Below, piece after piece: positions 1-7,883 of a DNA stretch of 40,179 bases. The notes under the pieces were generated by a model that was given only the letters and a program-made list of their open reading frames with translations, made no database searches and was not told where the DNA came from. The stretch's first letter is position 1. Each line of letters opens with the position of its first letter. A program made the translations under genes and the position numbers. The stretch is from assembly GCA_009773335.1 (NCBI GenBank), contig WRPF01000034.1, positions 1-40,179 on the forward strand, in the 5' to 3' direction. Source of the DNA: Caulobacteraceae bacterium. GTDB taxonomy: Bacteria > Pseudomonadota > Alphaproteobacteria > Caulobacterales > Aquidulcibacteraceae.

Positions 1-288
1 GCGCTGCTGCGCGCGGATGCGGTGGCGATCACGGACGGCGGCGGCGTCAAGCGGGCCGCGCTCAACCCGATCCGCGGCGCCGACAGGGTGGCGCGCTTCT
101 TCATCGGCCTGATGCGCAAGTTCGGCGGCGGCTTCCGTGTCGAGCCGCGCACCATCAACGGCGCGCTCGGGCTGGTGCTGTTCCTGGATGATATGATCGA
201 CCAGACGCTGTCGATTGAATCCGACGGCGAGCGGATCATCGCGATCTACGCCGTGCGCAACCCGGAGAAGCTGGCGCGATTGAGCTAG
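1..288 (+). CDS. ECF41-type RNA polymerase sigma factor, C-terminal part (5' end outside window)
   Basis: Only the last 95 residues are present; the frame is open from base 1. They match the SnoaL-like C-terminal extension that ECF41/SigJ-type sigma factors carry after the sigma-2 and sigma-4 regions. The visible signature is AITDGGGVKRAALNPI followed by GADRVARFFIGL, which corresponds to the conserved DGGG...NPI...G..RVARFL pattern of that domain. In the family this extension contacts the sigma core and modulates promoter opening, replacing a separate anti-sigma factor. The stop codon overlaps the stop end of the convergent minus-strand gene by 4 bases. The DNA-binding regions are not in the window, so the family call rests on the tail alone. 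Confidence 0.75.
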   Translation, partial: ALLRADAVAITDGGGVKRAALNPIRGADRVARFFIGLMRKFGGGFRVEPRTINGALGLVLFLDDMIDQTLSIESDGERIIAIYAVRNPEKLARLS

Positions 289-680
289 GTCACGCGCTCG
301 CGCATGGAGCCCGAAGCTTCCAGGCGCGCGAGGAGGTCGTCCGTCGCGGCCGCAACGGCCTTTTCCCCGAAACGGCGCGCAAGCCTGCGGATCACGGGAA
401 CGAGGCCGGCGGCCGCGATGTCGATGGCGCCGTGGGTTTCCTCGATCACGCCGATAAGCGCGTCGGCCTTGTCGGACGCGGGCCCCTGGATGACCGCGAG
501 GCGTGCGGCGAGTTTCGTCGCGAAATCGGCTTTCGGCACCGGGCGTTTTTTCGGCGGCGCGATTTCCGCCAGCAGCACGGCGTCGCTCTGCGCGCGCACC
601 GCCTTGAACAGGGACTTCATCTCGGCGGGCGTTCGCGTCCGGCGCAGGCTTTTCAGCGTCTTGCGGGTCGCCTCGTCCAT
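285..680 (-). CDS. Small basic hypothetical protein, partner of the TIR-ParA gene
   Basis: A 131-residue protein that I do not recognise. It is mostly predicted helical, with a lysine/arginine-rich N-terminus (MDEATRKTLKSLRRTRTP), a proline-lysine linker near residues 42-50 (PPKKRPVPK), and an alanine-rich helical second half with repeated arginines. No signal peptide or membrane segment is visible. Its ATG lies 4 bases after the stop of the upstream TIR-ParA gene, and the GTGAGG that precedes it contains that stop codon, so the two are probably translationally coupled. The basic character would suit nucleic acid or ParA-partner binding, but that is inference. Its end overlaps the convergent sigma factor gene by 4 bases. 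Confidence 0.65.
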   Translation of the reverse strand: MDEATRKTLKSLRRTRTPAEMKSLFKAVRAQSDAVLLAEIAPPKKRPVPKADFATKLAARLAVIQGPASDKADALIGVIEETHGAIDIAAAGLVPVIRRLARRFGEKAVAAATDDLLARLEASGSMRERVT

Positions 681-684
681 GGCC

Positions 685-1926
685 TCACGCGCCCGCGCGC
701 TTGATGATGTCGATGGCGGCGGACGCGAGGCTTTCCTTCAACATGCGCTGGGCGAACTGCTTCATCGCGGTCAGCGAGATCGGATTGACCACGTAGCGGT
801 CGATCGGCGTCGTGCGCAGGTGCGTGGTGTAAGGGATCGCGGGGCCGAGCAGCGCGGAGCCGAAGAAGGGCGCGGCGGCGATTTCCTCGCGCGTGGCCTG
901 GTCCACATCGTAGCCGCCGCGCGTGCGTGGGCGATCGGCGACGCCATTGAGGAGCACGGAAAATTCGCTCGATTTCAGCGGCCGCCCGCGGATCTGGCGC
1001 GTCACCTGCTCCAGCATGTTGAGGCCGGTGAGCGAGTATTTCTCGGGCCGTACAGGCGCCACGATGTGATCGGACGCGGTGACCGCGCAGCGCGTCAGGA
1101 ACGTCGCGCAGGGGTTCACATCGATGACCACGAGATCGTATTTGGCGCGCAGCTGCGCGACGAGGTCATGGAAGCGCGACAGCGCGTCGGCGCGCTCGCG
1201 CTCCGTGCGGCCGTCCAGCGTGAACTCGAACAGGCGCTCGTCGCCGACCACCAGATCGAAGCGCTGCTTGCCCATGCCGCGGGCGCGGTTGAGCTGCACG
1301 GGCATGCGCGCGAAGTTCTCGCGCGGCGTCGACAGCGGGCCCTTGGCGATGAACACCGAATAGATCGTCATCGCGTCCGCGCGCACGCGGTTGCGCTCCT
1401 CCGGCGGCAGGAAGAACTGCGAGAGATTGTGCTGGGGGTCGAGGTCGATGAAGCACACCGACTTGCCGAGCTCGAGGTGCGCGGCCGCGAACACGTTCGC
1501 CGCAAGCACCGTCTTGCCGACGCCGCCCTTGATGTTGAGCATGGCGATGGTGCGTCCGGCCTCCGCGAAGGCGCGCACGCGGGCGACAATGGCCGAGAGC
1601 ACGGGGTTCGAGAGCCCTTCGCGCGCGTCCAAGCGGTTCTGCAGGTCGAGGACCGGGCGCACGCCCTCCGCGGACACGTCCTTCAGCAGGACCGGCACGA
1701 TGGGTTTGCCGTTGGCGATCGCGAAGGCGAGGTCGCGGGCGGCGGCTTCGTCGGCCTCGGCGCCGGGCGAGATCAGCGCCACGAGGCAGCGGGCGTCGAG
1801 GATGGCCTGCGCGCGATCCACGGCGGTCAGCGTCGCCGGCAGGCCATGCGCCTCCAGCTCGCGGGCGATGTCGCGCGCGGCCGCGGAATCCTCCGCGCCG
1901 TAGGAGAGATATGCGGCGATCGCCAT
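685..1926 (-). CDS. TIR-like domain fused to ParA/MinD-type ATPase
   Basis: A 413-residue fusion. Residues 1-~90 have the TIR/flavodoxin-like layout: a first strand IAAYLSYG followed by an acidic turn, an alpha helix, then CLVALISPGA and PIVPVLL strands. The position expected to hold the catalytic glutamate reads ARDLAFA, so the acid is Asp, and the loop that usually carries WWD is shortened; NADase activity is therefore doubtful. Residues ~125-413 are a ParA-family ATPase with the deviant Walker A KGGVGKT (about 133-139), the FIDLDPQHNLSQFF segment, and a Walker B-like DLVVIDVNP. I chose the ATG at 1924-1926 because it directly precedes the first strand; an upstream TTG would add 7 residues. 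It is the first gene of a two-gene unit. No parB or centromere-like repeats are seen nearby, so plasmid or chromosome partition is not indicated. Confidence 0.75.
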   Translation of the reverse strand: MAIAAYLSYGAEDSAAARDIARELEAHGLPATLTAVDRAQAILDARCLVALISPGAEADEAAARDLAFAIANGKPIVPVLLKDVSAEGVRPVLDLQNRLDAREGLSNPVLSAIVARVRAFAEAGRTIAMLNIKGGVGKTVLAANVFAAAHLELGKSVCFIDLDPQHNLSQFFLPPEERNRVRADAMTIYSVFIAKGPLSTPRENFARMPVQLNRARGMGKQRFDLVVGDERLFEFTLDGRTERERADALSRFHDLVAQLRAKYDLVVIDVNPCATFLTRCAVTASDHIVAPVRPEKYSLTGLNMLEQVTRQIRGRPLKSSEFSVLLNGVADRPRTRGGYDVDQATREEIAAAPFFGSALLGPAIPYTTHLRTTPIDRYVVNPISLTAMKQFAQRMLKESLASAAIDIIKRAGA

Positions 1927-2097
1927 TGCCTGCCCCGGTAAGCCCAAACCTTGCCGTTTCGTTCAGGTGTTTGCAATCGGACGCAACTGTGGGGACATCA
2001 TGGCCGCCGGCAGGGGAGTTCGGCTCGTCGGGGCACGATCTCCCCCTTGCGCCCCGTCCGCTTCCATGGAGCGCATGGTTTCTGCTAAGGAGGGGCC

Positions 2098-3477
2098 ATG
2101 CGTGAAAAATGGTCCCCGAACTCCTGGCGCGCAGCGCCGGCCAAGCACATCCCGAACGACTACCCGGACGCGAGCGCCGTGGCGCGGGTGGAGGCGACGC
2201 TGCGCAACTACCCGCCGCTCGTCTTTGCGGGCGAGGCGCGCAACCTGAAGGCCTCGCTGGGCCGGGTCTCGGCGGGCGAGGCGTTCCTGCTGCAGGGCGG
2301 GGACTGCGCCGAGAGCTTCAAGGAATTCCACCCCGACAACATCCGCGACACCTTCCGCGCCCTCATGCAGATGGCGGTGGTGCTGACGTTCGCGGGCGGC
2401 AAGCCGGTGGTGAAGGTCGGGCGCATCGCCGGCCAGTTCGCCAAGCCGCGCTCCGAGCCGACCGAGACGCAGGACGGCGTGACCCTGCCATCCTACCGCG
2501 GCGACAACATCAACGGCATGGACTTCACGCCGGAAGAACGCATCCCCGATCCAGAACGGCTCATCCGCGCCTACTCGCAGTCCGCCGCCACGCTCAATCT
2601 CATCCGCGCCTTCGCGCAGGGCGGCTACGCGGACCTGCGCAGCGTGCATCGCTGGACGCTGGGCTTCGTCGCCGACAGCCCGGCGGGCGAACGCTACAAG
2701 AAGATCGCCGACAAGATCTCCGAAGCGCTCGAGTTCATGGCCGCGTGCGGCGTGACCCCCGAGACCACGCCGCAGATGAAGCAGGTTGATTTCTATACGT
2801 CCCACGAGGCTTTGCTGCTCGGCTACGAGGAGGCCATGACCCGCGTCGATTCCACGACCGGCGACTGGTACGACACGAGCGCGCACTTCCTCTGGATCGG
2901 CGACCGCACGCGCCAGCTCGACGGCGCGCACGTGGAATTCATGCGCGGCGTGAAGAACCCCATCGGCATGAAGTGCGGGCCCAGCCTCGAGCCGGATGAT
3001 CTCCTGCGCCTCATCGATGCCCTCAATCCCGACAACGAGCCGGGCCGTCTGACGCTCATCGCGCGCTTCGGCGCGGAGAAGGCGGCCGCCGGCCTGCCGC
3101 GCCTCGTGCGCGCGGTGCAGAAGGAAGGCCGCAACGTGGTGTGGTCGTGCGATCCCATGCACGGCAACACGCTGAAGACGCAGTCCGGCTACAAGACGCG
3201 GCCGTTCGACCGCATCCTCGCGGAAGTGCGGACCTTCATGGAAGTGCTGCCTGCCGAAGGCGCCTATCCCGGCGGCGTGCACGTGGAGATGACGGGCGCA
3301 CAGGTGACCGAGTGCCTCGGCGGCGCGTCGGCGGTGACGGAAGAGGATCTCTTCGACCGCTACCACACGCACTGCGATCCGCGCCTCAACGGCGCGCAGG
3401 CGCTGGATCTGGCGTTCCTCGTGGCCGAGGGCCTGCGCAACACGCGCATCGAGGCGCGACGCGCCGCGAACGGGTAG
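2098..3477 (+). CDS. 3-deoxy-7-phosphoheptulonate synthase, class II
   Basis: A class II (plant/mycobacterial-type) DAHP synthase of 459 residues, the usual length. It condenses phosphoenolpyruvate and erythrose 4-phosphate, the first step of the shikimate pathway to aromatic amino acids. Visible family signatures include [11 protein letters not shown] at about 64-74, whose cysteine is a metal ligand in this family, then [14 protein letters not shown], the loop [11 protein letters not shown], and [11 protein letters not shown] in the C-terminal half. The ATG is preceded by a strong AAGGAGG (2087-2093) with 4 bases between. The gene stands alone: the upstream neighbour is divergent, and the convergent lipoprotein gene ends 3 bases after its stop. 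No leader peptide or attenuator was recognised upstream. Confidence 0.95.
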   Translation: MREKWSPNSWRAAPAKHIPNDYPDASAVARVEATLRNYPPLVFAGEARNLKASLGRVSAGEAFLLQGGDCAESFKEFHPDNIRDTFRALMQMAVVLTFAGGKPVVKVGRIAGQFAKPRSEPTETQDGVTLPSYRGDNINGMDFTPEERIPDPERLIRAYSQSAATLNLIRAFAQGGYADLRSVHRWTLGFVADSPAGERYKKIADKISEALEFMAACGVTPETTPQMKQVDFYTSHEALLLGYEEAMTRVDSTTGDWYDTSAHFLWIGDRTRQLDGAHVEFMRGVKNPIGMKCGPSLEPDDLLRLIDALNPDNEPGRLTLIARFGAEKAAAGLPRLVRAVQKEGRNVVWSCDPMHGNTLKTQSGYKTRPFDRILAEVRTFMEVLPAEGAYPGGVHVEMTGAQVTECLGGASAVTEEDLFDRYHTHCDPRLNGAQALDLAFLVAEGLRNTRIEARRAANG

Positions 3478-3480
3478 GGC

Positions 3481-4722
3481 TCAGCGAACGATTTCGCGCG
3501 GGGGTTCGACCGCTGGCGTCGTCGTCGGTGTTATTGTCGCGGTAGGCGTTGTTTCCGTGGTCGTTGCGGGGTCATTCTCGGCGACCTCCACCGGTTTGGC
3601 TGGTTCCGGTTTCGGCGTTTCGGTGGTCTCGGGCGTCGTGGTCTCGGCGGGCTCCGTCAACTCGCGCGCCGCCTGCCGCATGTCGGTGGCGCGCTGTTTC
3701 AGGGTCTCAGCCTGCCGGATCCAGTAGCTTTTGTCGGTCTCCAGCTGGGCGATCTGGCTCACCAACGCCGCCTTGCGTGCAGCGCTTGTCGTGGCGGCGT
3801 CGCGTTCCGGGGTCAGGTCAGCGATCTGGTTGGAGAGTTGATCGGCGCGCCGTTGCGCCTCGCTGGCCTCGTTGGCGAAGATCGCAGCGCCGTTTTCGAC
3901 CGAACGCGCAGCAAGCCGTGCGCGGGCGGTGGCGGATTCCGTCTCCGGCGTCATGGCGCCTTGCTGGCGCATGATTGCAAGTCCGTTGCGCGAGTCGCAT
4001 CCGCCATAATAGCGCTGCAGGTCGGCGATCGCGAGCGAGAGGTTGTAATCCGCGTACGACTTGCGGAGATTGTTGACGATCTCGGTGCGCTTGGTCGTCA
4101 TCGACGTTTCGATGTGATTGGCGACCACCTCGACGGCCGTGGAGGAAAACACCTCTTTGTCGATCGTGCCCGACATGGACGTCGCAACACCGGACAGGCC
4201 TGAAAAGAGGCGTGAACTTGTCGTGCTCTGGGTGATGGCGCCTGCCGCATCAAGCCCGATCTCGACAATGCCCAGGCCGGTGCGTTGGGTGACCTGCCAG
4301 CCGCGCAGCTGGTTCAGGTACGCGGCGCAATTGGCGTCGGCGCGCGCAAGGACGGTGCCAACGATGGCGTTGCGATAACGTTTTCGGGCGTCCGCGTCCT
4401 TGGTCGCGTCTTCGTTGAAGGGGTGCATCTCGAATTCGAGCGCAGCTTCGTCGGCGCTGGGCAGGGTGAGATGCCTCCATTCATTGCTACGCCAGTCAGG
4501 GCAAATGCCGGCCTCGCCGCGTGTGACGCAAAGCACCTGGCGTACGAGGTCCACGGATGTCGCGCGCGCGCCTGTGCTGCTCTGGTGAATGATCGGTTCG
4601 GCGTCGAAACCCTGTCCGGTAAAAATCCCGCGCGCGCTCTGCATTGTGTCGCTGGGGAGATTGGCGCAGGCGCCGGGCGCCGCGCATGCCACGAGCACTG
4701 CTATCGTCTTGAGACCCTTCAT
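3481..4722 (-). CDS. Coiled-coil lipoprotein of unknown function
   Basis: A 413-residue exported protein. The N-terminus MKGLKTIAVLVAC carries a short hydrophobic stretch and a consensus lipobox LVAC with the cysteine at residue 13, so it is probably a lipoprotein. The body contains a helical region ending in a long coiled coil (roughly residues 265-345, rich in A, Q, R, E with SNQIADLTPERDAA and SQIAQLETDKSYW). The last ~60 residues are a Thr/Pro/Glu-rich low-complexity tail. Cysteines in the middle (VLCVTRG, GICPDW, DANCAAY, GGCDSR) may form disulfides. It ends 3 bases from the convergent DAHP synthase gene. I do not recognise the family; the tail and coiled coil suggest an envelope structural role, which is inference. 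Confidence 0.7.
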   Translation of the reverse strand: MKGLKTIAVLVACAAPGACANLPSDTMQSARGIFTGQGFDAEPIIHQSSTGARATSVDLVRQVLCVTRGEAGICPDWRSNEWRHLTLPSADEAALEFEMHPFNEDATKDADARKRYRNAIVGTVLARADANCAAYLNQLRGWQVTQRTGLGIVEIGLDAAGAITQSTTSSRLFSGLSGVATSMSGTIDKEVFSSTAVEVVANHIETSMTTKRTEIVNNLRKSYADYNLSLAIADLQRYYGGCDSRNGLAIMRQQGAMTPETESATARARLAARSVENGAAIFANEASEAQRRADQLSNQIADLTPERDAATTSAARKAALVSQIAQLETDKSYWIRQAETLKQRATDMRQAARELTEPAETTTPETTETPKPEPAKPVEVAENDPATTTETTPTATITPTTTPAVEPPREIVR

Positions 4723-4746
4723 CGTCGCCCCCTTTGCCAGTGGACT

Positions 4747-4781
4747 CGGGGACCTGTTGCGATGTGATTGTTGCGTCCCCG
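4747..4781. promoter_or_regulatory. Inverted repeat upstream of the lipoprotein gene
   Basis: CGGGGAC at 4747-4753 and GTCCCCG at 4775-4781 form perfect 7-base arms separated by 21 bases. It lies 25-59 bases upstream of the minus-strand lipoprotein start, where it would be either an operator or a 5' leader hairpin. The spacer contains two GTTGCG copies. The rest of the 180-base gap between this gene and the LuxR-type gene shows nothing else I can name. Confidence 0.3.
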
Positions 4782-4902
4782 AAACAAAGCTAGGTCTGTC
4801 GCAAGTTATTCACAAGCGAATTTTTAGCGGGACGGGCGAGCCAGCGCCGGTCTGCTCGCGCCTGCGGCGCATGGCGAACGGCTGGGAGGCCGTGCGGATC
4901 GG

Positions 4903-5592
4903 CTATTTCAGCCTTGCGATGGCCTCCGCGCGCGAGCGCACGCCCAGCGTCCGGTAGATCGCCGCGAGGTGGATCTTCACCGTGCCCTCGGCGAGTTCGA
5001 GCCCGGCCGCGATCTTTCGCGTCGAGGCGCCGGTGAGCAGCAGGTCCACGACCGCCTTCTGGCGCGGCGTGAAGATGTAGTCTTTCCGCACCTCGCTCCC
5101 GGTCGGGTCGACGCGCGCATGCGCGACCCGGCGGTCCGCGATGCGCGGGGTTGCAGCAGGCTGCTGCCGGCCGTCCCGCAAGGCGTGCAGTTCGTTGATC
5201 ATGCCAAGATAGCAATGGATAAGCTCGGGCCTGAGCCCCGCGAGCGAGATTTCGATCAGCGCAGATTCGGTCAGATGGATTGCGTGCGCCACGCGTGTGC
5301 GCGCGATATCGTGCTGCAGGGCGCTTCCCCCGCGTGCGCCGCCGTTGCGGCGCGCGAACCAGTCCGCGCGCAGGCGGTCCATGGGGTCCTCAAGATACAG
5401 GACGCCGTCCTCGTGTGCATGCGCGGCCTCGTACGCATCACGGACGATCGTTGCTTCAGCGTCGAGAATGCCCTCGCCCGATTCATGCAGGGCGGCGGCG
5501 TTCGTCGACCGCACTACAGGGCGGTCAAGCGGCGGCCCGTCTTTGGCGTCTATGTCTGAGGTCTGCAAACTATGTTGCTTGGAGTAGGGCAT
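4903..5592 (-). CDS. LuxR-type HTH transcriptional regulator
   Basis: A 229-residue regulator. The C-terminal ~65 residues are a LuxR/GerE helix-turn-helix: FTPRQKAVVDLLLTGAS, then the recognition region with AEGTVKIHLAAIYRTLGV. The first ~150 residues match no sensor domain that I recognise; they are helical with a charged stretch DPMDRLRADWFARRNGG. There is no receiver domain, so it is not a classical response regulator. I chose the ATG at 5590-5592 because AGGAG sits 6 bases upstream; a start at 5649 is possible but lacks such a site. It lies downstream of, and in the same direction as, the second LuxR-type gene, with a palindrome between them, so the two may form a regulatory relay. Confidence 0.75.
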   Translation of the reverse strand: MPYSKQHSLQTSDIDAKDGPPLDRPVVRSTNAAALHESGEGILDAEATIVRDAYEAAHAHEDGVLYLEDPMDRLRADWFARRNGGARGGSALQHDIARTRVAHAIHLTESALIEISLAGLRPELIHCYLGMINELHALRDGRQQPAATPRIADRRVAHARVDPTGSEVRKDYIFTPRQKAVVDLLLTGASTRKIAAGLELAEGTVKIHLAAIYRTLGVRSRAEAIARLK

Positions 5593-5684
5593 ACATGGCT
5601 CCTGTCCATTGCGTGCTCCAGCGGTTGAGTGATTGGCCGCATTCGCCAACGGCCTGAAGAGGGTACGGCCATATGGGGTGTAGA

Positions 5685-5701
5685 GTTCGGCCTAGCCGAA
5701 C
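5685..5701. promoter_or_regulatory. Palindrome between the two LuxR-type genes
   Basis: GTTCGGC-CTA-GCCGAAC is a perfect 7-base inverted repeat with a 3-base centre. It lies 28 bases past the stop of the upstream LuxR-type gene and about 93 bases before the start of the downstream one. No T-run follows on the minus strand, so an operator is more likely than an intrinsic terminator. Confidence 0.4.
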
Positions 5702-5728
5702 GACATGGGCAAAAGTGCCGGGGTAGAT

Positions 5729-6469
5729 TCAGCGCAGCACGTCGTCGAACGAGATCTGCGAACGATAGAGGGCGCGCACGACAAGTTGCGTTCGCGTCGT
5801 CACTTCATAGCGCTTCATCGCGGCCTGGATGTGCTTGTGCACGGTCTCCTTGCTGATCTCAAGGAGCCGGCCGATTTCCCAGTCGCCCTTGCCGCGCGCC
5901 ACAAGCGTGATGCAATCGAGTTGTCGGGACGTGAGGCCCGGCGGCGCATCTGACGGAAATACATTGGCTTTCGCGATCCTGCGCGTGGCGTCGTAGGCGA
6001 GGGCGCCGAGATATTGCGCGTAGGGAAACATGTGCGTGGGCAGGTCCTCGCCGACACGTACGCCGAACTGGACCGACCCGCAGATATCGTCGACGAGGTT
6101 GGCGGGGACGATGAAGCCTTCGCCGACGCCAAATGCCCGGTAGTCCCATTCGATCTCGCGCTGCTCAGCGGTCGGGTGCGTCATGGCGAGCGCCTGCGAC
6201 CATGAAAATCCTGCAACCCGGCTCCTGCACAACGCCGGCAACGGACTGATCTTCACATACCGTTTTGCAATGGAGAGTTGCTTCAGGCCTTCGGGAATGT
6301 TCGTGATGTTTGCGACATTCGCGGCGAGCGGGTCGCTCACATAGTGCGTCAATGCAAAATAGGTGAAGCCGAGCCGGCTCGTGACCTCGTTCAGGTAAGC
6401 CTCAAGGTCGGTGTAGGAAATTATCGAATTTGAAAGCGCCGCGAAGCGCTCGACTTCTTCCGTTCGCAC
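5729..6469 (-). CDS. LuxR-family regulator with divergent autoinducer-binding domain (LuxR solo)
   Basis: A regulator of about 246 residues with the two-domain LuxR layout: an N-terminal autoinducer-binding domain (LGFTYFALTHYV, RAFGVGEGFIVPAN) and a C-terminal GerE helix-turn-helix (LTSRQLDCITLVARGKG, EISKETVHKHI). Aligned by eye with TraR/LuxR, the residues that contact acyl-homoserine lactone are altered: the segment that normally reads YP..W...Y......DP is here IPEGLKQLSIAKRYVKISP, so the Trp and the Asp are replaced. The later P..W position reads FSW. No luxI homologue lies in the window. The start is uncertain: I chose GTG at 6467-6469 from the domain boundary, with a weak GGATGG upstream; a TTG at 6515-6517 would add 16 residues. 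Confidence 0.75.
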   Translation of the reverse strand: MRTEEVERFAALSNSIISYTDLEAYLNEVTSRLGFTYFALTHYVSDPLAANVANITNIPEGLKQLSIAKRYVKISPLPALCRSRVAGFSWSQALAMTHPTAEQREIEWDYRAFGVGEGFIVPANLVDDICGSVQFGVRVGEDLPTHMFPYAQYLGALAYDATRRIAKANVFPSDAPPGLTSRQLDCITLVARGKGDWEIGRLLEISKETVHKHIQAAMKRYEVTTRTQLVVRALYRSQISFDDVLR

Positions 6470-6546
6470 TTGCAGCCATCCACAAGCAACATTGCGCCGG
6501 GGCCGCCGGCATTCCAAGTAAAAAGCGCGTCAACGCGTCGTGCGCA

Positions 6547-6584
6547 GCCGCCGGCCTGTAGCGCCGGTGCTACAGGCCGGCGGC
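6547..6584. repeat. Perfect 15-bp inverted repeat upstream of the LuxR solo
   Basis: The arms 6547-6561 and 6570-6584 are perfectly complementary over 15 bases around an 8-base loop. The centre includes CCTGTAG...CTACAGG. It lies about 80 bases upstream of the LuxR solo start. It could be a regulator site, an extragenic palindromic element or an RNA hairpin. There is no following T-run in either direction. I saw no second copy in the window. Confidence 0.55.
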
Positions 6585-6589
6585 GCTCC

Positions 6590-7141
6590 GGGCGGTCTTC
6601 CTGGGCGAGGACTGCGGCCCTTGACATAGGATTTAATTCTTCCATGTTGCTCCCGCGCGCCGTTCGCGGGAGGGCTTCGAGGAGCTCCGAAATCTTCAGG
6701 CGGACGGGGCGCGGTCGGCGTGGTCGCCTGCGGGGACGCAAACCGCGGGGTCCGGGGAGGTCGGACTTCCTGCACGTTGCACCGGTAGCGCGCGGTGGAG
6801 CTAAGACAGGCCGCTCCGGCACGTGGGAACCCTGTTCCCGGCGACCGGCCGGACCGTACGTTGCGGAGTAATTCTCCGATCCAGCAACTCCTGCACGCGC
6901 GTCCGGGAATAACGACCGAACGGGGCGCAAGGTCGAGCGTCATGACTACCCGCCGGTCGCAAGGCCGGCCTTATCCGGCGCTTTGCCTTGCGCCCTGCCT
7001 CCCGTCTGCAAGCGGCGACGCCGCGTCCCGCTCCGGACGGCGGCGCGATGAGGCGTGTGCGGATGAAAATGCGAAAAATTCCCGCTGGACAGTGACCGGG
7101 GCGACTGTGCTGATTCGGGACGTCATGCTAAGAGCCAGCCC
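6590..7141. other. Stretch without a convincing gene
   Basis: About 550 bases. Open frames here are arginine- and proline-rich, have no recognisable motif and look like by-products of high GC. A short hairpin GGGAAC-CCT-GTTCCC lies at 6825-6839. The promoters of the divergent LuxR solo and of the SH3-like gene must lie around here, but no clear -35/-10 pair could be assigned. Confidence 0.5.
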
Positions 7142-7810
7142 ATGATCCAGTCCGGGCCCCAGGGAGACATCATCGACCGTGTGGCGGCGCGCGTGCAGCG
7201 CACGCGGACGTGGCTGCATGCCCGCATGGCTCCCGCGGCGCGCTTTGGATCGCCCGCCAACATGAGCGTAGGCGCGGTCGCGGGCGTCGCCGCTTTTGCC
7301 GGGGCCTTGCTCAGCTGGCCCGCCGCGAGCGCTCCGGCGTCGGTTGCGCGCGCGGACTTCGGCCCGGCCGTCGTGGACATGACCCCGATTTCGGCGCCCG
7401 CGCCGGTCGGCGCGCCGCCGCCGCCGCCCCTCCAGCTGGCGCTCGACTACGACGTCGCGTTCTTCTGGCCGAAGACCCCGCAGACTGTCGCCGAACCCGT
7501 CGCCATCCGTGAAGGTCCGGCCGGGTATGCAAAGACGATCCGGTCCGCGCGGCCGGGCGAACGCCTGCGCATCAACGGCCGCGTGGACGACGCGCCCGAT
7601 GGCCCCTGGCTGCGCGTGCGCCTTGAGGACGGCCGCGACGGCTACTTCGCCGCCAGGACGATCGATGTCGGATCCTATCGCCGTCCGCCTGCTGCGGCGC
7701 CGGCGGCGGACGACGCAGCTCCGCTGGAAGGCGAGCCCGGCGTGACTGCCGGCGCGCCGCTGATCGTGGCGGGCCCCACATCGGAACCGGACGGCCCGCC
7801 GTCGTTCTGA
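7142..7810 (+). CDS. Membrane-anchored protein with SH3-like domain
   Basis: A 222-residue hypothetical protein. Residues ~1-38 are basic and cytoplasmic in appearance, ~40-63 form one hydrophobic segment (SVGAVAGVAAFAGALLSW), and a proline-rich linker follows (APPPPPLQLALDYD region). Residues ~118-178 resemble a bacterial SH3 domain: AIREGPAGYAKTIRSARPGE, then an RINGRVDDAPDGPWLRVRLEDGRDGYF segment given here in shortened form as G.WLRVRLEDGR.GYF. Such domains in periplasmic proteins usually bind peptides or cell-wall material. The C-terminal 45 residues are low-complexity Pro/Ala. It probably stands alone: the MATE gene begins 73 bases downstream. The exact function is unknown. Confidence 0.65.
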   Translation: MIQSGPQGDIIDRVAARVQRTRTWLHARMAPAARFGSPANMSVGAVAGVAAFAGALLSWPAASAPASVARADFGPAVVDMTPISAPAPVGAPPPPPLQLALDYDVAFFWPKTPQTVAEPVAIREGPAGYAKTIRSARPGERLRINGRVDDAPDGPWLRVRLEDGRDGYFAARTIDVGSYRRPPAAAPAADDAAPLEGEPGVTAGAPLIVAGPTSEPDGPPSF

Positions 7811-7883
7811 CGTCGCTCACCTACATCATAGTCCCGCGCGACCGCTTTATCCTTGCGGCGCGCCTGCCGGTTAATTTCCCACC

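Noticed and set aside
304-1941. Long plus-strand open frame opposite the TIR-ParA gene
   Set aside because: Arginine/histidine-rich translation without motifs; antisense to a clear ParA domain. A by-product of high GC, as are 1963-3372 (opposite DAHP synthase), 23787-25454 (opposite strand frame of the RND permease) and 33466-34782 (opposite valS).
2062-2100. Leader peptide/attenuator before the DAHP synthase gene
   Set aside because: The short frame is not rich in aromatic codons and there are no alternative hairpins with a T-run.
6621-6650. TTGACA at 6621-6626 as a sigma-70 promoter
   Set aside because: No acceptable -10 at 16-18 bases, and no gene begins downstream on that strand for about 500 bases.
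6826-6862. GGAAC...CGTT as an EcfG-type stress promoter
   Set aside because: The spacing between the elements is about 25 or more bases, far from the 16-18 expected; GGAAC is part of a small hairpin.
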